A DNA stretch of 64,000 nucleotides, from NCBI GenBank assembly GCA_944989445.1, contig CALYLW010000436.1, positions 124,001-188,000 of the forward strand, read 5' to 3'. Positions 11,073 through 23,105 of the stretch are shown piece after piece; within the stretch, counting starts at the first letter, position 1, and each line of letters begins with the position of its first letter. This stretch comes from Ampullaceana balthica (lineage: Eukaryota; Mollusca; Gastropoda; Lymnaeidae). The notes under the pieces are model-generated. The model searched no databases and was not told the origin of the DNA. It saw only the letters and a program-made list of their open reading frames with translations. The position numbers and the translations under genes are program-made.

Positions 11073-12924
11073 CAGTGCTGTCCAAACTTTTTGACCCCGA
11101 GGGCCAAACTTTTTTTTCCTTATGAGGCCGGGGGCCGCAAGCAATTAACATCTTAAGAAAATATTAAATGGATAAATACTTCCTACCTTATGTAACTTTT
11201 TCTCCTCATCAATACAAAAATAACATGAATAAAAACTGTAACACATCTCTAATGTGATATTTGGCTTTGAACTGTACTTGCAATTTTCTTAATTTGGGGT
11301 TCGTATTCTGTAACTGCTGCTCTTATTAAGTTTTCCAAATGCTCATCAGTCAAAGCGTTTAGTTTTTTTAATTTTATATTATTCATGATGGAGAATCCAG
11401 CTTCACAGACGTAGGTACTCCCAGACATGGTTAATATTTTTCTACAACTTTTCGATAGTTGCGGAAATTCTTCTGCAGAAACATACGTCATCCAGAATTC
11501 AGTTGGCGATGAATTCGTATGTTTATCACGAAGTGGCGTGTTATGCTGAATCTCGATGATTTCAAGCTGCACTGCACCTTCGTCTGCTCCTAATATGGTC
11601 ATTTTCGAGGCTATATTAGAGACATCACTAGTAAAAGGATTTTCTACAAAAAGCAAAACGGGTATAAGATTTCGAATATCTTTAAATCGATCTATGAAAT
11701 CCAGCTTTAACTTTTCTAATAAAAGATAAAATCGCTCATTTGTGACAAGCTCTGGAAGTTGTGGAGCAGCCTTGGCAAGAGCTGGGAAGTGAGTAAAATT
11801 TGACTGATTTAGTTGGGTGATGAAAAAATTGAGCTTGTATTCAAAAGTACTGATTTCTCTCATTAGCGTTTGTAAGATTTGAAAACGTTCTTGCAATTTT
11901 AAATTTAATTTATTCAGGTGATCCTTGATGTCGGTTAGAAATGCTAATTTGACCAAAATATCTGGTGACTTTGTCTTCTCTTAGCTTAGTTCCTTTTGGA
12001 TATTCGTTATCAAAATCGTCATGCAGTGACGTGTGGTGTCTCTGCAGATTTGACATTTGATAATTGAAATAGTAGCCTGACAAATCAAACACACTGGCTT
12101 TTCATTAAACAGAGAAAACAAAAATTCGAGTTCACACGAAGAGTTAAGAGTACGATTCTCTTCTGTAACTTTTCGTTTCCTACTCGCCATATTGGCTTTC
12201 TCTTTTTAGAAACAAATGTCGTTTCAAAAATCGTTCCTGTTATCTCTCAGAATTTTTTCAAAAGTGAATTGCACTGATACCACAAACACAGCTTTTATTC
12301 TGGTTTCTACTATCAGAATGGTTCACACTCTCGAAATGAATACCCGTTACTGGTCTTTTTCCTTTTAAAAATTCAGGATGGACATTTATTCAACCACCCC
12401 CCACCCCACCGCCCCAAACCAAGGCAAGTTTATTTCAACTTGTTCACATTCCTATGCAGTGACCTGGGAATATCATATGACGCCCTATGTGTCATTTTGA
12501 TTATCCTTGTTCCGAAACTGACCAGGTAGCTACAAATAAAATCTGTCGGGCCACCGCTGACCCCGCTATGACCCCACCCTGACTGAAGCAACAGAAAGAA
12601 GTTCTGATTTGCTGTATCCCCGTATCGGCGTATCGGATTTCAGCTAAGCCCAAGTTGCCCCATTGTTCACATAAAACGCCAAGTACATAAATCTATCAAA
12701 CCAAAAACCTTTTCTGCCGCACCCCATCCCGTCTTATTAAAAATGGCACATTTCTCAGGTAGTCTCTAATAAATTATCAAAAATACTGAATCACTAAGTT
12801 TCATTTTTTATTTATTTTTTATTTTATTTTATTTTTTTTAAAGATAAGAAGAATTTTTATCAATATATTTTAGACAGGTCCTCGGGCCGCATGCGGCCCG
12901 CGGGCCGCGTGTTGGACAGCACTG
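11073..12924 (-). mobile_element. Internally deleted hAT element with perfect 8-bp target duplication
   Basis: Inverted ends both begin CAGTGCTGTCCAA. The flanking 8-mers TACTAGAG (11065-11072 and 12925-12932) are identical. GC-rich subterminal sequence near the right end ('gcatgcggcccgcgggcc') is typical of this hAT group. The 1.85-kb interior has the two ends of a transposase gene on the minus strand but not its catalytic centre. An exact duplication suggests a younger insertion than its neighbours. Confidence 0.93.
11249..12190 (-). pseudogene. hAT transposase, N and C termini joined by a deletion
   Basis: From 12190 the N terminus reads MASRKRKV and a BED-type zinc finger begins with VCLIC. 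A frameshift near 12070 moves the His-containing half (LQRHHTSLH) to the next frame, continuing to KLREDKVTR. Around 11960 it joins straight to the C-terminal third (LAFLTDIKDHLNKLNLKLQ ... STYVCEAGFSIMNN), ending at 11249. Roughly 300 codons that should carry both catalytic Asp residues and the RW block are missing. It cannot encode an active enzyme, though the ends could be moved by a transposase supplied elsewhere. Confidence 0.85.
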
Positions 12925-13043
12925 TACTAGAGTATTAAGATCCTTTTACTTATGCTATTAACTCAGCTACATATGAGCTGATGGTGACGTTAATAAACGT
13001 CCAACGATTCATTGATTTATATGATTGAAATGAATGTGCACGT

Positions 13044-13143
13044 AACTATTTACTCTCTTCTCCAACTATTTACTCTCTTCTCCAACTATTTACTCTCTTC
13101 TCCAACTATTTACTCTCTTCTCCAACTATTTACTCTCTTCTCC
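13044..13143. repeat. 20-bp minisatellite, 5 copies
   Basis: The unit 'aactatttactctcttctcc' repeats five times without visible change, followed by one diverged edge. Confidence 0.95.
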
Positions 13144-13145
13144 CA

Positions 13146-14105
13146 CTTTCCCTTCAAACCATTTTATTATGAACATTTCTAATTGTTTATCGTTGGTAAA
13201 TATATTTTCTAATTCTATCTATAATCTAATTTAAGGTTAAAGTGCTTCTGTCTTGTTACTGTGTCTAATAAGGGGCGGCAAATTAAAGCAAAAAAAACTT
13301 TGGAGTTATGTGACCTTAATTGAATCCTCAAATAAAAGTTGGCTAAAAATAGAACACTTTCATGCAATAATTCATGGGATTTTTAAGTTACAAAAAGTTA
13401 AATGTTTGAATCGTTTTAATAAGCGGTCAGCGACAGGGTTGTGACGAATATAAACACAAGGAAATCTATATTTCTGAAACTATAAAAGTAAAAACAAGTT
13501 ATATCAACGAAATCACATTATTTTACTTTACAAAATGTTAGAGCCTACTTCCTGTGCTAAAGAAACATGCTTGACGCATACATATGTTTAATGTAAAGAA
13601 CATTCTCGCCATTAAGCTTAAGAACTAAGAGTATTAGGCCCCAACTACATACCAGTTTTGACAAGACAGACACATAACTATCGTATGGAGCTAAAACAGG
13701 TTAAACTTAAAAGTAATGGATAATGTTTAAATTGTAATTTATTATTGTTCTATTCTATAGTCGGATTTAATGTGTGTAAGTTCAATGTGACTCTCTCTAA
13801 AACATTTGATCAATGACCTCTATTGAGGTCATATCTTGAAGCATAAATTGATTGCTAAAAAAGTCAACTAAAAACTAAACGTCATTTGAACAGATGAAAT
13901 CTAATGGACTAAAGATTTAACATTTTATTTGTCAAGCATGTCACTCTGACATGTTTCACGCATTCTGGAAAATGCACCAGTGACATGGGCGCCCGCAGAA
14001 AATTTTATAGGGGGGGGGCAAACATTTTTCGAAGTGATTTTTACCCCATAACTCTTAGCGCTATAAGTATATTTTTTGCCGGTCACGTTGTCACGGATGA
14101 CCAAT
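13146..14105. other. No gene recognised
   Basis: AT-rich sequence. A G-run near 14010 with the preceding 'gggcgcccgcagaaaatttt' looks like dispersed-repeat material. Short open frames here show no family signature. Confidence 0.5.
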
Positions 14106-14120
14106 TTCCCCCCTTTAACT
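14106..14120 (-). other. Possible polypurine tract of the Gypsy relic
   Basis: On the minus strand AAAGGGGGGAAAT is followed at once by TGGTCATCC. A purine tract next to a TG-starting sequence is what precedes a 3' LTR. No second LTR copy is present in the window, so this is a suggestion only. Confidence 0.3.
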
Positions 14121-14394
14121 TGTGAGCTGCGCACGGTGGTGTTGTTGGCTTGTTGGAGCGAAAGCGTGAAAAGGGAGAGTTTTTTTGGTTGACGTGTTTG
14201 GAATGTGTGTAGAGGATCAAAGAGAGTTGGTGTATTAAGGGATACAGGAAGTGAGGGGGTGTTGTATCAAGAAGTTGGAATTAAAGTTTGTTTTCTGTTA
14301 GCAGTGTTCGACTATTTCTTGTGTAATTGGTGTTGATGAATCTTAGAGCAAGCGATCCAGACATAGACCATGACGCTTGTGACATTTCTTTCTT

Positions 14395-14852
14395 TAGTTT
14401 TACTGACTCCTAAGTGACCACCTGTTATGCTGTCGTGGGCGATTGACATGACATGCATCCTTAGTCCTTGGGGTATTACGACTTGTCTGACATTGTCCCT
14501 TCGTTTCTCATTAAAAAAAAACTCTGAAAATGACGCCTTCCCTTTGCTCAAACTTTGATTTCCCCACTCTCCTTGAGTTATCACCCTGAGGTAATGAACG
14601 AATGTCTGCATCCTCTTGTTGCATTCTAATAATTACATCCCGATTCACTTCCGGCTGCTTCTCCACCGATGTGACTTCCAGTGGCAACCTATCTCCCTCC
14701 TTTTTACTTTGAGCCCGCGTTGTCACCATCGCTGCCTTGACCACTTTATCTACGTTTTCATCGGTTCTTGCTCCATACACATTACCCACAATAAGGTCCA
14801 CTATTGAATTCTCCACACACACCGCTTCCACTATGCCACTCAGGTATGGTGT
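14395..14852 (-). pseudogene. Ty3/Gypsy protease C-terminus to integrase zinc-finger fragment
   Basis: The frame begins RTPYLSGIVEAVC, with VDLIVGN like the end of a retropepsin, then the linker MVTTRAQSKKEGD. After a frameshift near 14520-14600 it continues KRRDNVRQVVIPQG and H-x3-H ... of the integrase HHCC region (HDSITGGHLGVSKTKER). The integrase core is absent. In relatives I know (gmr1-like Gypsy elements) protease and integrase precede reverse transcriptase; here this piece lies downstream of the RT piece. Confidence 0.75.
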
Positions 14853-15014
14853 TCTTAATAATAATAATAAATTGATTATTTATATAGCGTTGTATCCCAG
14901 TAAGGAACTGGGCTCACAGCGCTTTACATGAAAGAAATAACATACTTATAAGTATTAAATTAACATTCATATCACAACAAACACACACAATTACAATACA
15001 TTATACATAAGCTA
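14853..15014. repeat. Repeat insertion with 'tatatagcg...agcgctttaca' motif
   Basis: A (TAA)n tract followed by 'tttatatagcgttgtatccc' and 'cacagcgctttacatga', a motif pair common in interspersed repeats of marine invertebrates. It sits between the two Gypsy fragments. Class undetermined. Confidence 0.5.
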
Positions 15015-15795
15015 CGTTAATCATTTACAAGAAATGTTGTTTCATCAATTTTAAAAATAAATTTTGAAAAGATGTTCTTACTGGCAAAGGCGACAGGATG
15101 CAATATTCCTTTATTATCTTCCTGAAGTAACGCTGCTCCAAGCCCGACGTCAGATGCGTCGGTCCTTAGGATGAAGGACCTATGCATATTAGGAATATGC
15201 AATATAGGCCGTGTCGTTATAGCTCTCTTTAGAGCGTCATACGCTTCATCCTGGTCCTTTCCCCATTTCACTCTGTTGGGTTGTCCCTTTTTAGTTAGGG
15301 ATGTCAGCGGGTACGCGCGTGTTGCGTAATTTGGTACAAAGTCTCTATAATATCCTGTGAGTCCCAAGAATGATCTCACTTGCTTCTTTGTTGTTGGTCG
15401 AGGAGCATCTCGGATCTTATTGATGTTGTCTTCTTGAAGGCCGATTATTCCCAATGACAATTTGTGTCCCACAAAATCCACCTCAGCTGACCCAAATACG
15501 CATTTGGTGGGTCTGACTGTCAGGTTATAAATTTGTAACCGATGTAGCAGCTCGCCTAGCGTCTCTAACTCTAAATGTTCTTCCCAAGTGCAGGTATACA
15601 CTAATAAGTCATCCACATAACTTATAACGTTCTTGATCCCCTCCAGAAGTTGTCGGGTAGCCCGAACCAGTGTTGCTACCGAATTCATCATCCCAAACGG
15701 CATTCTCAGGAATTCATAATGGCCGTCTGGAGTCACGAATGCCGTTTTAAGAATATCCATGGGTTCAACGGGTAACCATTCATTAAAACTCTATA
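15015..15795 (-). pseudogene. Ty3/Gypsy reverse transcriptase / RNase H fragment
   Basis: Open from 15760 to 15017 on the minus strand. It shows RT motifs in order: TAFVTPDGHYEFLRMPFGM, then YVDDLLVY (catalytic Asp pair), PTKCVFG, FLGLTGYYR in the thumb region, and then the start of RNase H with FILRTDASDVGLGAALLQ, ending FLVND at a stop where the repeat insertion begins. The early RT motifs before 15795 and most of RNase H are missing. Homology upstream of the first Met (NEWLPVEP) shows this is a fragment, not a gene start. Confidence 0.9.
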
Positions 15796-15942
15796 CAGAT
15801 CAGTACTACTTGTCCTTTATTAATATTGTGATAAAATATACACGTACACCTTTTACTTATGCGGAAGCGTCAGGATCATATTACCCCGACACTTAAAAGC
15901 TTCTGATATAAGATTTTTAAAAAAACTTCATTAATTATTATG

Positions 15943-16020
15943 CTTCTGTGGTCCAATGGTTGTCGGCTGTTTTTTTATCTCAAAGTAAGAGGTAGTGGAT
16001 CGAATTTCGGTTGGAGACTT
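15943..16020 (+). repeat. Weak tRNA-like sequence
   Basis: A-box-like TGGTCCAATGG and B-box-like GGATCGAATTTC with tRNA-scale spacing, but stems are not preserved. It may be a decayed SINE head. Confidence 0.25.
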
Positions 16021-16050
16021 CTTTGATTTTCTTTTAAAAATTTTTTTTTA

Positions 16051-16389
16051 TTAAATCCTTTATATTAACTCGTGGTGCCTGGTTGTTTGTTTGAACCCTT
16101 GATTGCTTGCTTGTCGCAAAAACGTTTGATCCATTTTTAACCCACCTCCTCGTAAGCTAGTGAGCTGATATTTTGCAGGCAGTTTTGTACCGATGATAAA
16201 AACAATGTATCAAAATTTCAGATCGATCGCAGGTATCGTAATTAAGTTATTGATTTTTTAGATTATTTTATTTATTCCTATGTATAATGTTATTTTTTTG
16301 AGATAGAGTGTCGCGGTGCGTATTATATTGAACAACCTTTCTATCGCGCAATAAGGTGCGTATTTTATTGACAACTCTTTTTATAAACA
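16051..16389 (+). repeat. Left part of a diverged family D unit
   Basis: Begins TTAAATCCTTTATATTAACTC and follows the D unit to 'tttttataaacata', where it stops. The missing right part starts with 'ttcctgatcg', exactly where the partial unit at 23106 begins, so the two look like halves of one unit. Confidence 0.7.
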
Positions 16390-16394
16390 TACTA

Positions 16395-16686
16395 GATTGT
16401 TCCGGGGCGCCGTGGCGCCTTCGGCGCCCACTTCTTTTAGAGCGCCGACGGCGCCCACCTTATTCATAAGCAAAAATTAAACTTGCTGAAATGTTCACAA
16501 AGTATTTTTATAGGGGCCGTCCATAAAGTACGCCACTTTTTTTGTCAAAACCCCAAGTAACTTATCCTTGTTTGATAAATACGAAATATTAAACTTCCTG
16601 AAATGTACACAAAGTATTTTATAATTATAAATCATCAAATCCTATTTTTAAATCCTTTATATTAACTCGTGGTGTCTGCGGCGGAC

Positions 16687-16719
<33 letters not shown>

Positions 16720-18935
16720 CGCCAAAACTTTTGATCGATTTTTAACCCACTTGCTCGCAAGATAGCGAGCTGAAATTTTGCAGGCAGTTTCGTACCGATG
16801 ATAAAAACAATGTATCAAAATTTCAGATCGATCGCATGTACCGTAATTAAATTATTGATTTTTTAGATTATTTTTTTTATTCCTATGTATCATGCTATTT
16901 TTTGAGATAGAGCGTCGCGGTGCGTATTATATTGAACAACCTTTCTGTCGCGCAATAAGGTGCGTATTTTATTGACAGCTCTTTTTATAAACATATTCCT
17001 GATCGGTGCGTATTATATTAAACATGTTTTACGACACAACTTCAATTTTGTATTTCTGGATGGTCTGGCGCTGCGTATTATAATGAACATTCTTTTAGTT
17101 ACTTCTCGTACATAAATGATTTATAGTCAAAAACTTGGTTTTTTACGGGTTTTTCTTATTTAAATCCTTTATATTAACTCGTGGTGTCTGCGGCCGACCT
17201 TGCTTGCTTGCTTGCTTGTCGCCAAAACTTTTGATCGATTTTTAACCCACTTGCTCGCAAGATAGCGAGCTGAAATTTTGCAGGCAGTTTCGTGCCGTAG
17301 ATAAAAACAATGTATCAAAATTTCAGATCGATCGCATGTACCGTAATTAAATTATTGATTTTTTAGATTATTTTATTTATTCCTATGTATCACGCTATTT
17401 TTTGAGATAGAGCGTCGCGGTGCGTATTATATTGAACAACCTTTCTGTCGCGCAATAAGGTGCGTATTTTACTGACAACACTTTTTATAAACCTATTCCT
17501 GATCGGTGCGCATTATATTAAACACGTTTTACGACACAACTGCAATTTTGTATTTTTGGATGGTCTTGCGCTGCGTGTTATCATGAACATTCTTTTAGTT
17601 ACGTCTCATACGTAAAGGATTTATAGTCAAAAACTTGGTTTTTTACGGGTTGTTTTTATTAAATCCTTTATATTAACTCGTGGTGTCTGCGGCCGACCGA
17701 CCGACCGACCTTGCTTGCTTGTCGCCAAAACTTTTGATCGATTTTTAACCCACTTGCTCGCAAGATAGCGAGCTGAAATTTTGCAGGCAGTTTTGTACCG
17801 ATGATAAAAACAATGTATCAAAATTTCAGATCGATCGCATGTACCGTAATTAAATTATTGATTTTTTAGATTATTTTATTTATTCCTATGTATCATGCTA
17901 TTTTTTGAGATATAGCGTCGCGGTGCGTATTATATTGAACAACCTTTCTGTCGCGCAATAAGGTGCGTAGTTTATTGACAGCTCTTTTTATAAACATATT
18001 CCTGATCGGTGCGCATTATATTAAACATGTTTTACGACACAACTGCAATTTTGTATTTCTGGATGGTCTGGCGCTGCGTATTATAATGAACATTCTTTTA
18101 AATTCTTCTCGTACATAAAGGATTTATAGTCAAAAACTTGGTTTTTTACGGGTTTTTCTTATTAAATCCTTTATATTAACTCGTGGTGTCTGCGGCGGAC
18201 CTTGCTTGCTTGCTTGCTTGCTTGTCGCCAAAACTTTTGATCGATTTTTAACCCACTTGCTCGTAAGATAGCGAGCTGAAATTTTGCAGGCAGTTTCGTA
18301 CCGATGATAAAAACAATGTATCAAAATTTCAGATCGATCGCATGTACCGTAATTAAATTATTGTTTTTTAGATTATTTTTTTTATTCCTATGTATCATGC
18401 TATTTTTTGAGATAGAGCGTCGCGGTGCGTATTATATTGAACAACCTTTCTGTCGCGCAATAAGGTGCGTATTTTATTGACAGCTCTTTTTATAAACATA
18501 TTCCTGATCGGTGCGTATTATATTAAACATGTTTTACGACACAACTTCAATTTTGTATTTCTGGATGGTCTGGCGCTGCGTATTATAATGAACATTCTTT
18601 TAATTACTTCTCGTACATAAAGGATTTATAGTCAAAAACTTGGTTTTTTACGGGTTTTTCTTATTACATCGTTCCCTTTTTCCAAAATTAAGATATAAGC
18701 TAAAGCAATGACGTCATATAATATATTTTTTTACAGCGCGTCTTTAATTTGTAATTAATTTGCACACCTTTTGATGCACACCTTGTGTTAAATATAAGAT
18801 CAACCAATGACGTCATATTAAATATTTTTACAGCGCTAATCACCACACGATTTTTTAAAACTGCTATAGACTGTTGTACATCATCAGCGTTCCACATCCA
18901 ATGAGTGACTTGGGCTTTTATATTATATACGAGAG
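16395..18935 (+). mobile_element. Family D element with central tandem array
   Basis: The 5' part (16395-16645) is a GGCGCC-rich palindromic stretch plus a conserved ~200-base sequence also found at 43225 and 57420. Next come four ~500-bp units (16648-18660), then a 3' part (18660-18935) with 'ttattacatcgttccctttt', two TGACGTCA palindromes and 'gagtgacttggg'. A fixed 5' part, variable unit number and fixed 3' part resemble non-autonomous Helitron-like elements with central tandem repeats in molluscs, but I see no helicase or definite Helitron termini. No coding capacity. Confidence 0.6.
16648..18660. repeat. Family D tandem array, four ~500-bp units
   Basis: Units start (TTAAATCCTTTATATTAACT) at 16648, 17159, 17659 and 18162. 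Each contains a (TTGC)n tract of varying length, an inverted repeat CTGAAATTTTG/CAAAATTTCAG, several 'ggtgcgtattatattgaac' blocks, and at the junction to the next unit a hairpin ATAAAGGATTTA / TAAATCCTTTAT with a ~38-base loop. Short minus-strand open frames in the units repeat with the array and have no family signature. Confidence 0.92.
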
Positions 18936-20065
18936 CAATGCCCGTGCGATGCTACGGGTAGGCACAATGAAAATAACTTTATTTTGGATTTGAGTTTCAC
19001 ATTCCCCTTAATAATGAGTGTAAACGTATCAGGAAATTAGGGTAGTCATAAATCAAACCCCTTCTTTATAAAAATCACGATATGTGTGTCTAGAAAATAG
19101 ATAGTATGATGAATTTAAATATTACCCATCAATGTTGGTATTTCTGCTTTAATAACGCACGCTTTTGTCTATATGCTTTACCAGAATAACAAAGGTCCTT
19201 AACAGTTACAAAAATCTAATGGGCAAGGATCAATTTCTTTTTCCATTAATCAAAAAATGAAAACAATATCTTTGATTCCTTTGGTTCTAGGAAAAAGCTC
19301 TTAAAATCACCCACTCCATTTTATAAGCTAAGTATGAAATTAGTTCAAGACGAATAGGATATTTTTTTAGCATAGTAACAAAGCAATTAATTGGCAGATA
19401 CTTGTTTCACTTAAATAACGGATAATTCTTCTTTGTATTTATATTCAAGCCTTTTTCATTGTAGCTTTTTTAGCTTATAAAATGTATATAAGTTAGGGCT
19501 TAATATATAACATATATTATGTAGGCATTTGATTTTAAAACAGAATAGTTTTTTAAAAATCAGTCTGTATACAAAACTTTATCCTCGTTGTATAATATTG
19601 CTCAAATAAAATCAAGTTGTTATGTCACAATATCAGTTGCTGTTAGTGTATTTTTTGCAAGAACAGGGTAGGCACAATTAAAAAATAACTTTATTTGCTT
19701 TTGGGTCTCAAATTTCCCTTAAAAATGAATGTTGATGCATCATGAAATTAGGGTAGTGATAAATCAAACCACTTTTTATAAAATTCACGATATGTGTGTC
19801 GAGAATATAGAGAGTATGATGAATTTAAATATTAACCATCAATTTTGGTATGTCTGCTTTAAAAACGCATGCTTTTCTCTATATATATACTCCTAAAGAA
19901 TATAAATGTACTTAACAGTTATAAAAATCTAATCGGCAAGGCTCAATTTCTTTTCACATGAATAAAAAAAAATTTAAAATATCTTTCCATATGATTCCTT
20001 TGGTTCTAGGAAAATGCTCTGAAAAACACCAATTCTATTGTTTAGTTTAAGCATGAAATTATTAT

Positions 20066-22075
20066 TATTATTTTTTTAATGTAACAAACAAAATGTACAT
20101 TATATATTATTTCTTAAACATAAAAACCTTAATTATCTTCTGTTATGTTTAATATCATGTTTTGAATTGTTTGTCTAAAAATGTGTTCTAATGTTATGTT
20201 TGTGTAACTGTGGTTATGGAAGAATGCCGTAGATCTGTGATGCCATATGTGTTTTCTGTACTGTGAAAGTATTTTTTAAGCTTATAGTTTGTTGTTTCTT
20301 GTTTATAGAGTCTGGTATTATGTTTAGTGTTATTGCTTTGTCTATATCTACCTTGTGTATTGTGCCTGCTTGTATGAATTGTTGGAGTGTGTTTTTAGTT
20401 TGTAAAATTGTATTGCATGTGAGATATAAATGTTGTTCTGTCTCATCAGCTCCTGGCCTACAGAGTGGACAGCCTATTCTTGCACCTCTGTCTTTATAAT
20501 TTCTTGATGAGACTGGTGTTGTATTGTAAATTAGTCTGTATGTTATTTCTTTTTCTTTATTTGATATTTCTTTGATATGTGTATTTTTAAAAGTTTCCTC
20601 AGTGTTTTTAACTCCATAAACTTGTGTCCATTTAATTCTATTGTTTAGAGGTGTTGCTTGTCTTTTTATTAAATGTGTATATATTTCTTTGGTTGTTTTG
20701 TGTACTACTTATTCATTACCTTTTATTGCTTTGATGCATGCTGTATGAAATTGTGATTGATTTCTACCCATGTAATTTTCAGTGCTGTTATCAATTGCTA
20801 TTAAATGTCCTATTCTGATTCCTAAGTAATAATGTGTGAATGTATTTTCTGATCTTTTTTTAATGGCTTGTCCTTTACATTTTATTCTGAGTTCTTGTAT
20901 TTTTGTTTGTATGTCTTGCAAGTTTATTCCTCTATTTAGCTTAGATTGTATTAGTGTTGTTTGTTTGATATTGTGTATCGTTCCTTGGAATATGTATTTA
21001 GTTATGTGTGAGTTAATTTCTTATAAAATTATCGGTGGGGGTTCCCATATTGTTCCTGTATATATTGTTTTGGGGATGACATATGTGATAATAATTGTGC
21101 TCCTTCCAAAAATTGTCTGTGCTGTGTATTTGTTTTTGTCAATAATTTATTTAATTGATTGTTCAATATCCCTCCATATTTCATTGTTTGTCTGTGTTTG
21201 AATATTGGAATAAAAGATCCCATAAATTCTAAGACTCTCCTTTCTAAATTATGCCTAAGGGGAAATCTAGTCTATCTTGTCACCTACCTATCCCCATAAT
21301 TTCAGATTTGTTTACATTATTCTTGGACCCACTACCTTTTCCAAAATCTTGAAAAATTGAAATTATTTTGTGAATTGACCTATCATTTGTGGGGAAAAAT
21401 ACCGTGTCATCTGCATAAGCAATCACTTTAATATCTCTGGCTCCAGGGATCCCTATTCCTGTAATGTTTTTCTCCATTCTGATTTTCTCTATAAGTGGTT
21501 CAAAGGATAAAATATATAGATAAGGGGATAAAAGACACACTTGTCTAACTGATCTTTTAATCGCAATGTTTTTTTTAAAAATTATATTATTTATTATCAG
21601 TTTGCTGATAGGCGTTCTGTATAGAACTTTTAACCCAATTACAAAAATACTCCCCTAATTTATTGTGTTGTAATATCTTGTGAAGGTATGCATGGTCTAC
21701 CCTGTCAAAGGCTTTTTCCTGGTCTAGTGATGATATACATGTTTGAATTTGTTTTTCACTTGTATATTGAATAATGTCTCTGATTAAATGATTGTAAGTG
21801 TTGATGTCCCTGCCTTTAATGCTGCATTGTTGATTGACATGAATGAGAGTATTTAAATGTGGTTTAGTTTATTGGCTAATGTTTTAGTAAGAATTTTATA
21901 ATCTGTGTTGAGTAATGATATGGGCCTGTAATTTATAAGTTGTGTTTTGTCTTTCTTTGGTAGAAGTGTGATGCATGAAGTGTTCATTGAATTTGGTAGT
22001 TCCATGTTGTTGTAAGCTTCTTCTAAAGTTGCATGTAATATTGGGCCCAGTGTTGTAAAAAAGAAGTTTTAAAAC
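20066..22075 (-). mobile_element. LINE of the L1/Tx1 group, copy 1, 5'-truncated
   Basis: Minus-strand non-LTR retrotransposon fragment with reverse transcriptase and C-terminal region but no endonuclease. The 3' end (left, ~20066) matches the 3' end of copy 2 at ~26335. It is inserted in the second family F unit. Confidence 0.8.
20380..22060 (-). pseudogene. L1/Tx1-type reverse transcriptase pseudogene
   Basis: Read from 22060 across several frames: TLLPKKDKTQ then NYRPISLLNTDYKILTK (RT motifs 1-2), then DQEKAFDRVDHAYL (motif A), then SFEPLIEKIR and VIAYADDTVFF at 21540-21280 (motif C, catalytic YADD), then a thumb region. Near 20480-20400 comes a CCHC-type knuckle, CPLC with His and Cys spaced as C-x2-C-x9-H-x4-C. 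Multiple stops and frame changes separate the blocks. NYRPISLLNTDYKIL points to the L1/Tx1 group. Confidence 0.8.
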
Positions 22076-23105
22076 TCTGATTAAGAAGAATTAGTTATTA
22101 TTTGAGCAAGATAATATTTTTATTTGAATATGTATGCTTAGTGGAGGGTGGAAATATGGTTTATGGGTTTAATATACGCATCTTCTTTTCACACGAATAT
22201 TAACATAAAAACTAAATTCATAGAGATTGATTTTCTAATAAATTATGTCATTTTGAAAGGACGTCCCACTCTTTTCTTCTAGTATTAACAAAGCAATAAA
22301 TTGGCAGATACTTGTTCCACTAAACAAAATGATTACTTTTCGTTGTATTTGTATTTAAGCCTTTTTTCATTGTAGCTTTTTTTAGCTTATTAAATGACAT
22401 ATTTGGTAATGGTCTTTTGACATATTTGGTAATGGTCTTAATATATAACATATATTTGTAGGCATTTGCTATTAAATCAGAATAATTTAAATATAATTTT
22501 TTCAAGAAAGTGTATACAGCTTAAAAGAAAACTGCCATTTAGTAAACCACATGAGCTGCCTTTGAAATCAGTCTTTATACAAAACTTTATCCTCGTTGCA
22601 TAATATTGCTCAAATAAAATCAAGCTGTTATGTCTAAATATCAGTTGCTGTTAGTGTATTTTTTCGCTTGAGCACGCACTTTCTGATGCTAGAACCTATA
22701 TATGAGTCGTAATACCCGCGATATGTCTTTACACTAAATATAATGTATACCTTAAAGAACCGTACAGTTTATACCTGAAGTGTGTGCCACGCAACTCATT
22801 GTTCTGGAAATGTAACTATTTTTTTTAATGAATGTTTTAGTTTTATAATGGTACCATTAAAAAAATCACATTTCATTAAAATAACCGCGGCTCTTTTTAC
22901 TTTGTTTCCATTTTACAAATTAATATGAGCTCGAACTATTACGTCAAGTCACAATATTTTATAGCGAGAAACGCCGTCTTGTTAATCTCGACACCAAAAC
23001 GTTTATTATTTAATTTTCAATAATTTATTTTATTTTCGGGAGTTACCCCGCATAGCGAGCACCCACACACACGGCTTCGGACGCGCTTAGGCGCAATATA
23101 TATAG

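Larger units (their letters stand above)
18936..23105. repeat. Family F region: ~720-bp unit in tandem, split by a LINE
   Basis: The sequence from 'gggtaggcacaat' at about 18955 recurs at 19667 and runs in parallel (examples: 'gaaattagggtagt', 'cacgatatgtgtgtc'). The first unit is complete. The second is interrupted near 20060 by a LINE and resumes by about 22265 ('aaagcaataaattggcagat'), ending near 22670. The 5' edge 'gcaatgcccgtgcgatgctacgg' resembles ends of other invertebrate repeats. No protein belongs to the family itself. Confidence 0.65.

Noticed and set aside
16395..18935. Calling family D a definite Helitron
   Set aside because: The layout fits, but neither the 5' TC end nor a hairpin-CTRR 3' end nor a helicase could be shown.
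20836..21201. 121-codon plus-strand frame rich in hydrophobic residues
   Set aside because: Antisense shadow of the L1/Tx1 LINE; the same shadow appears at 27112-27333.
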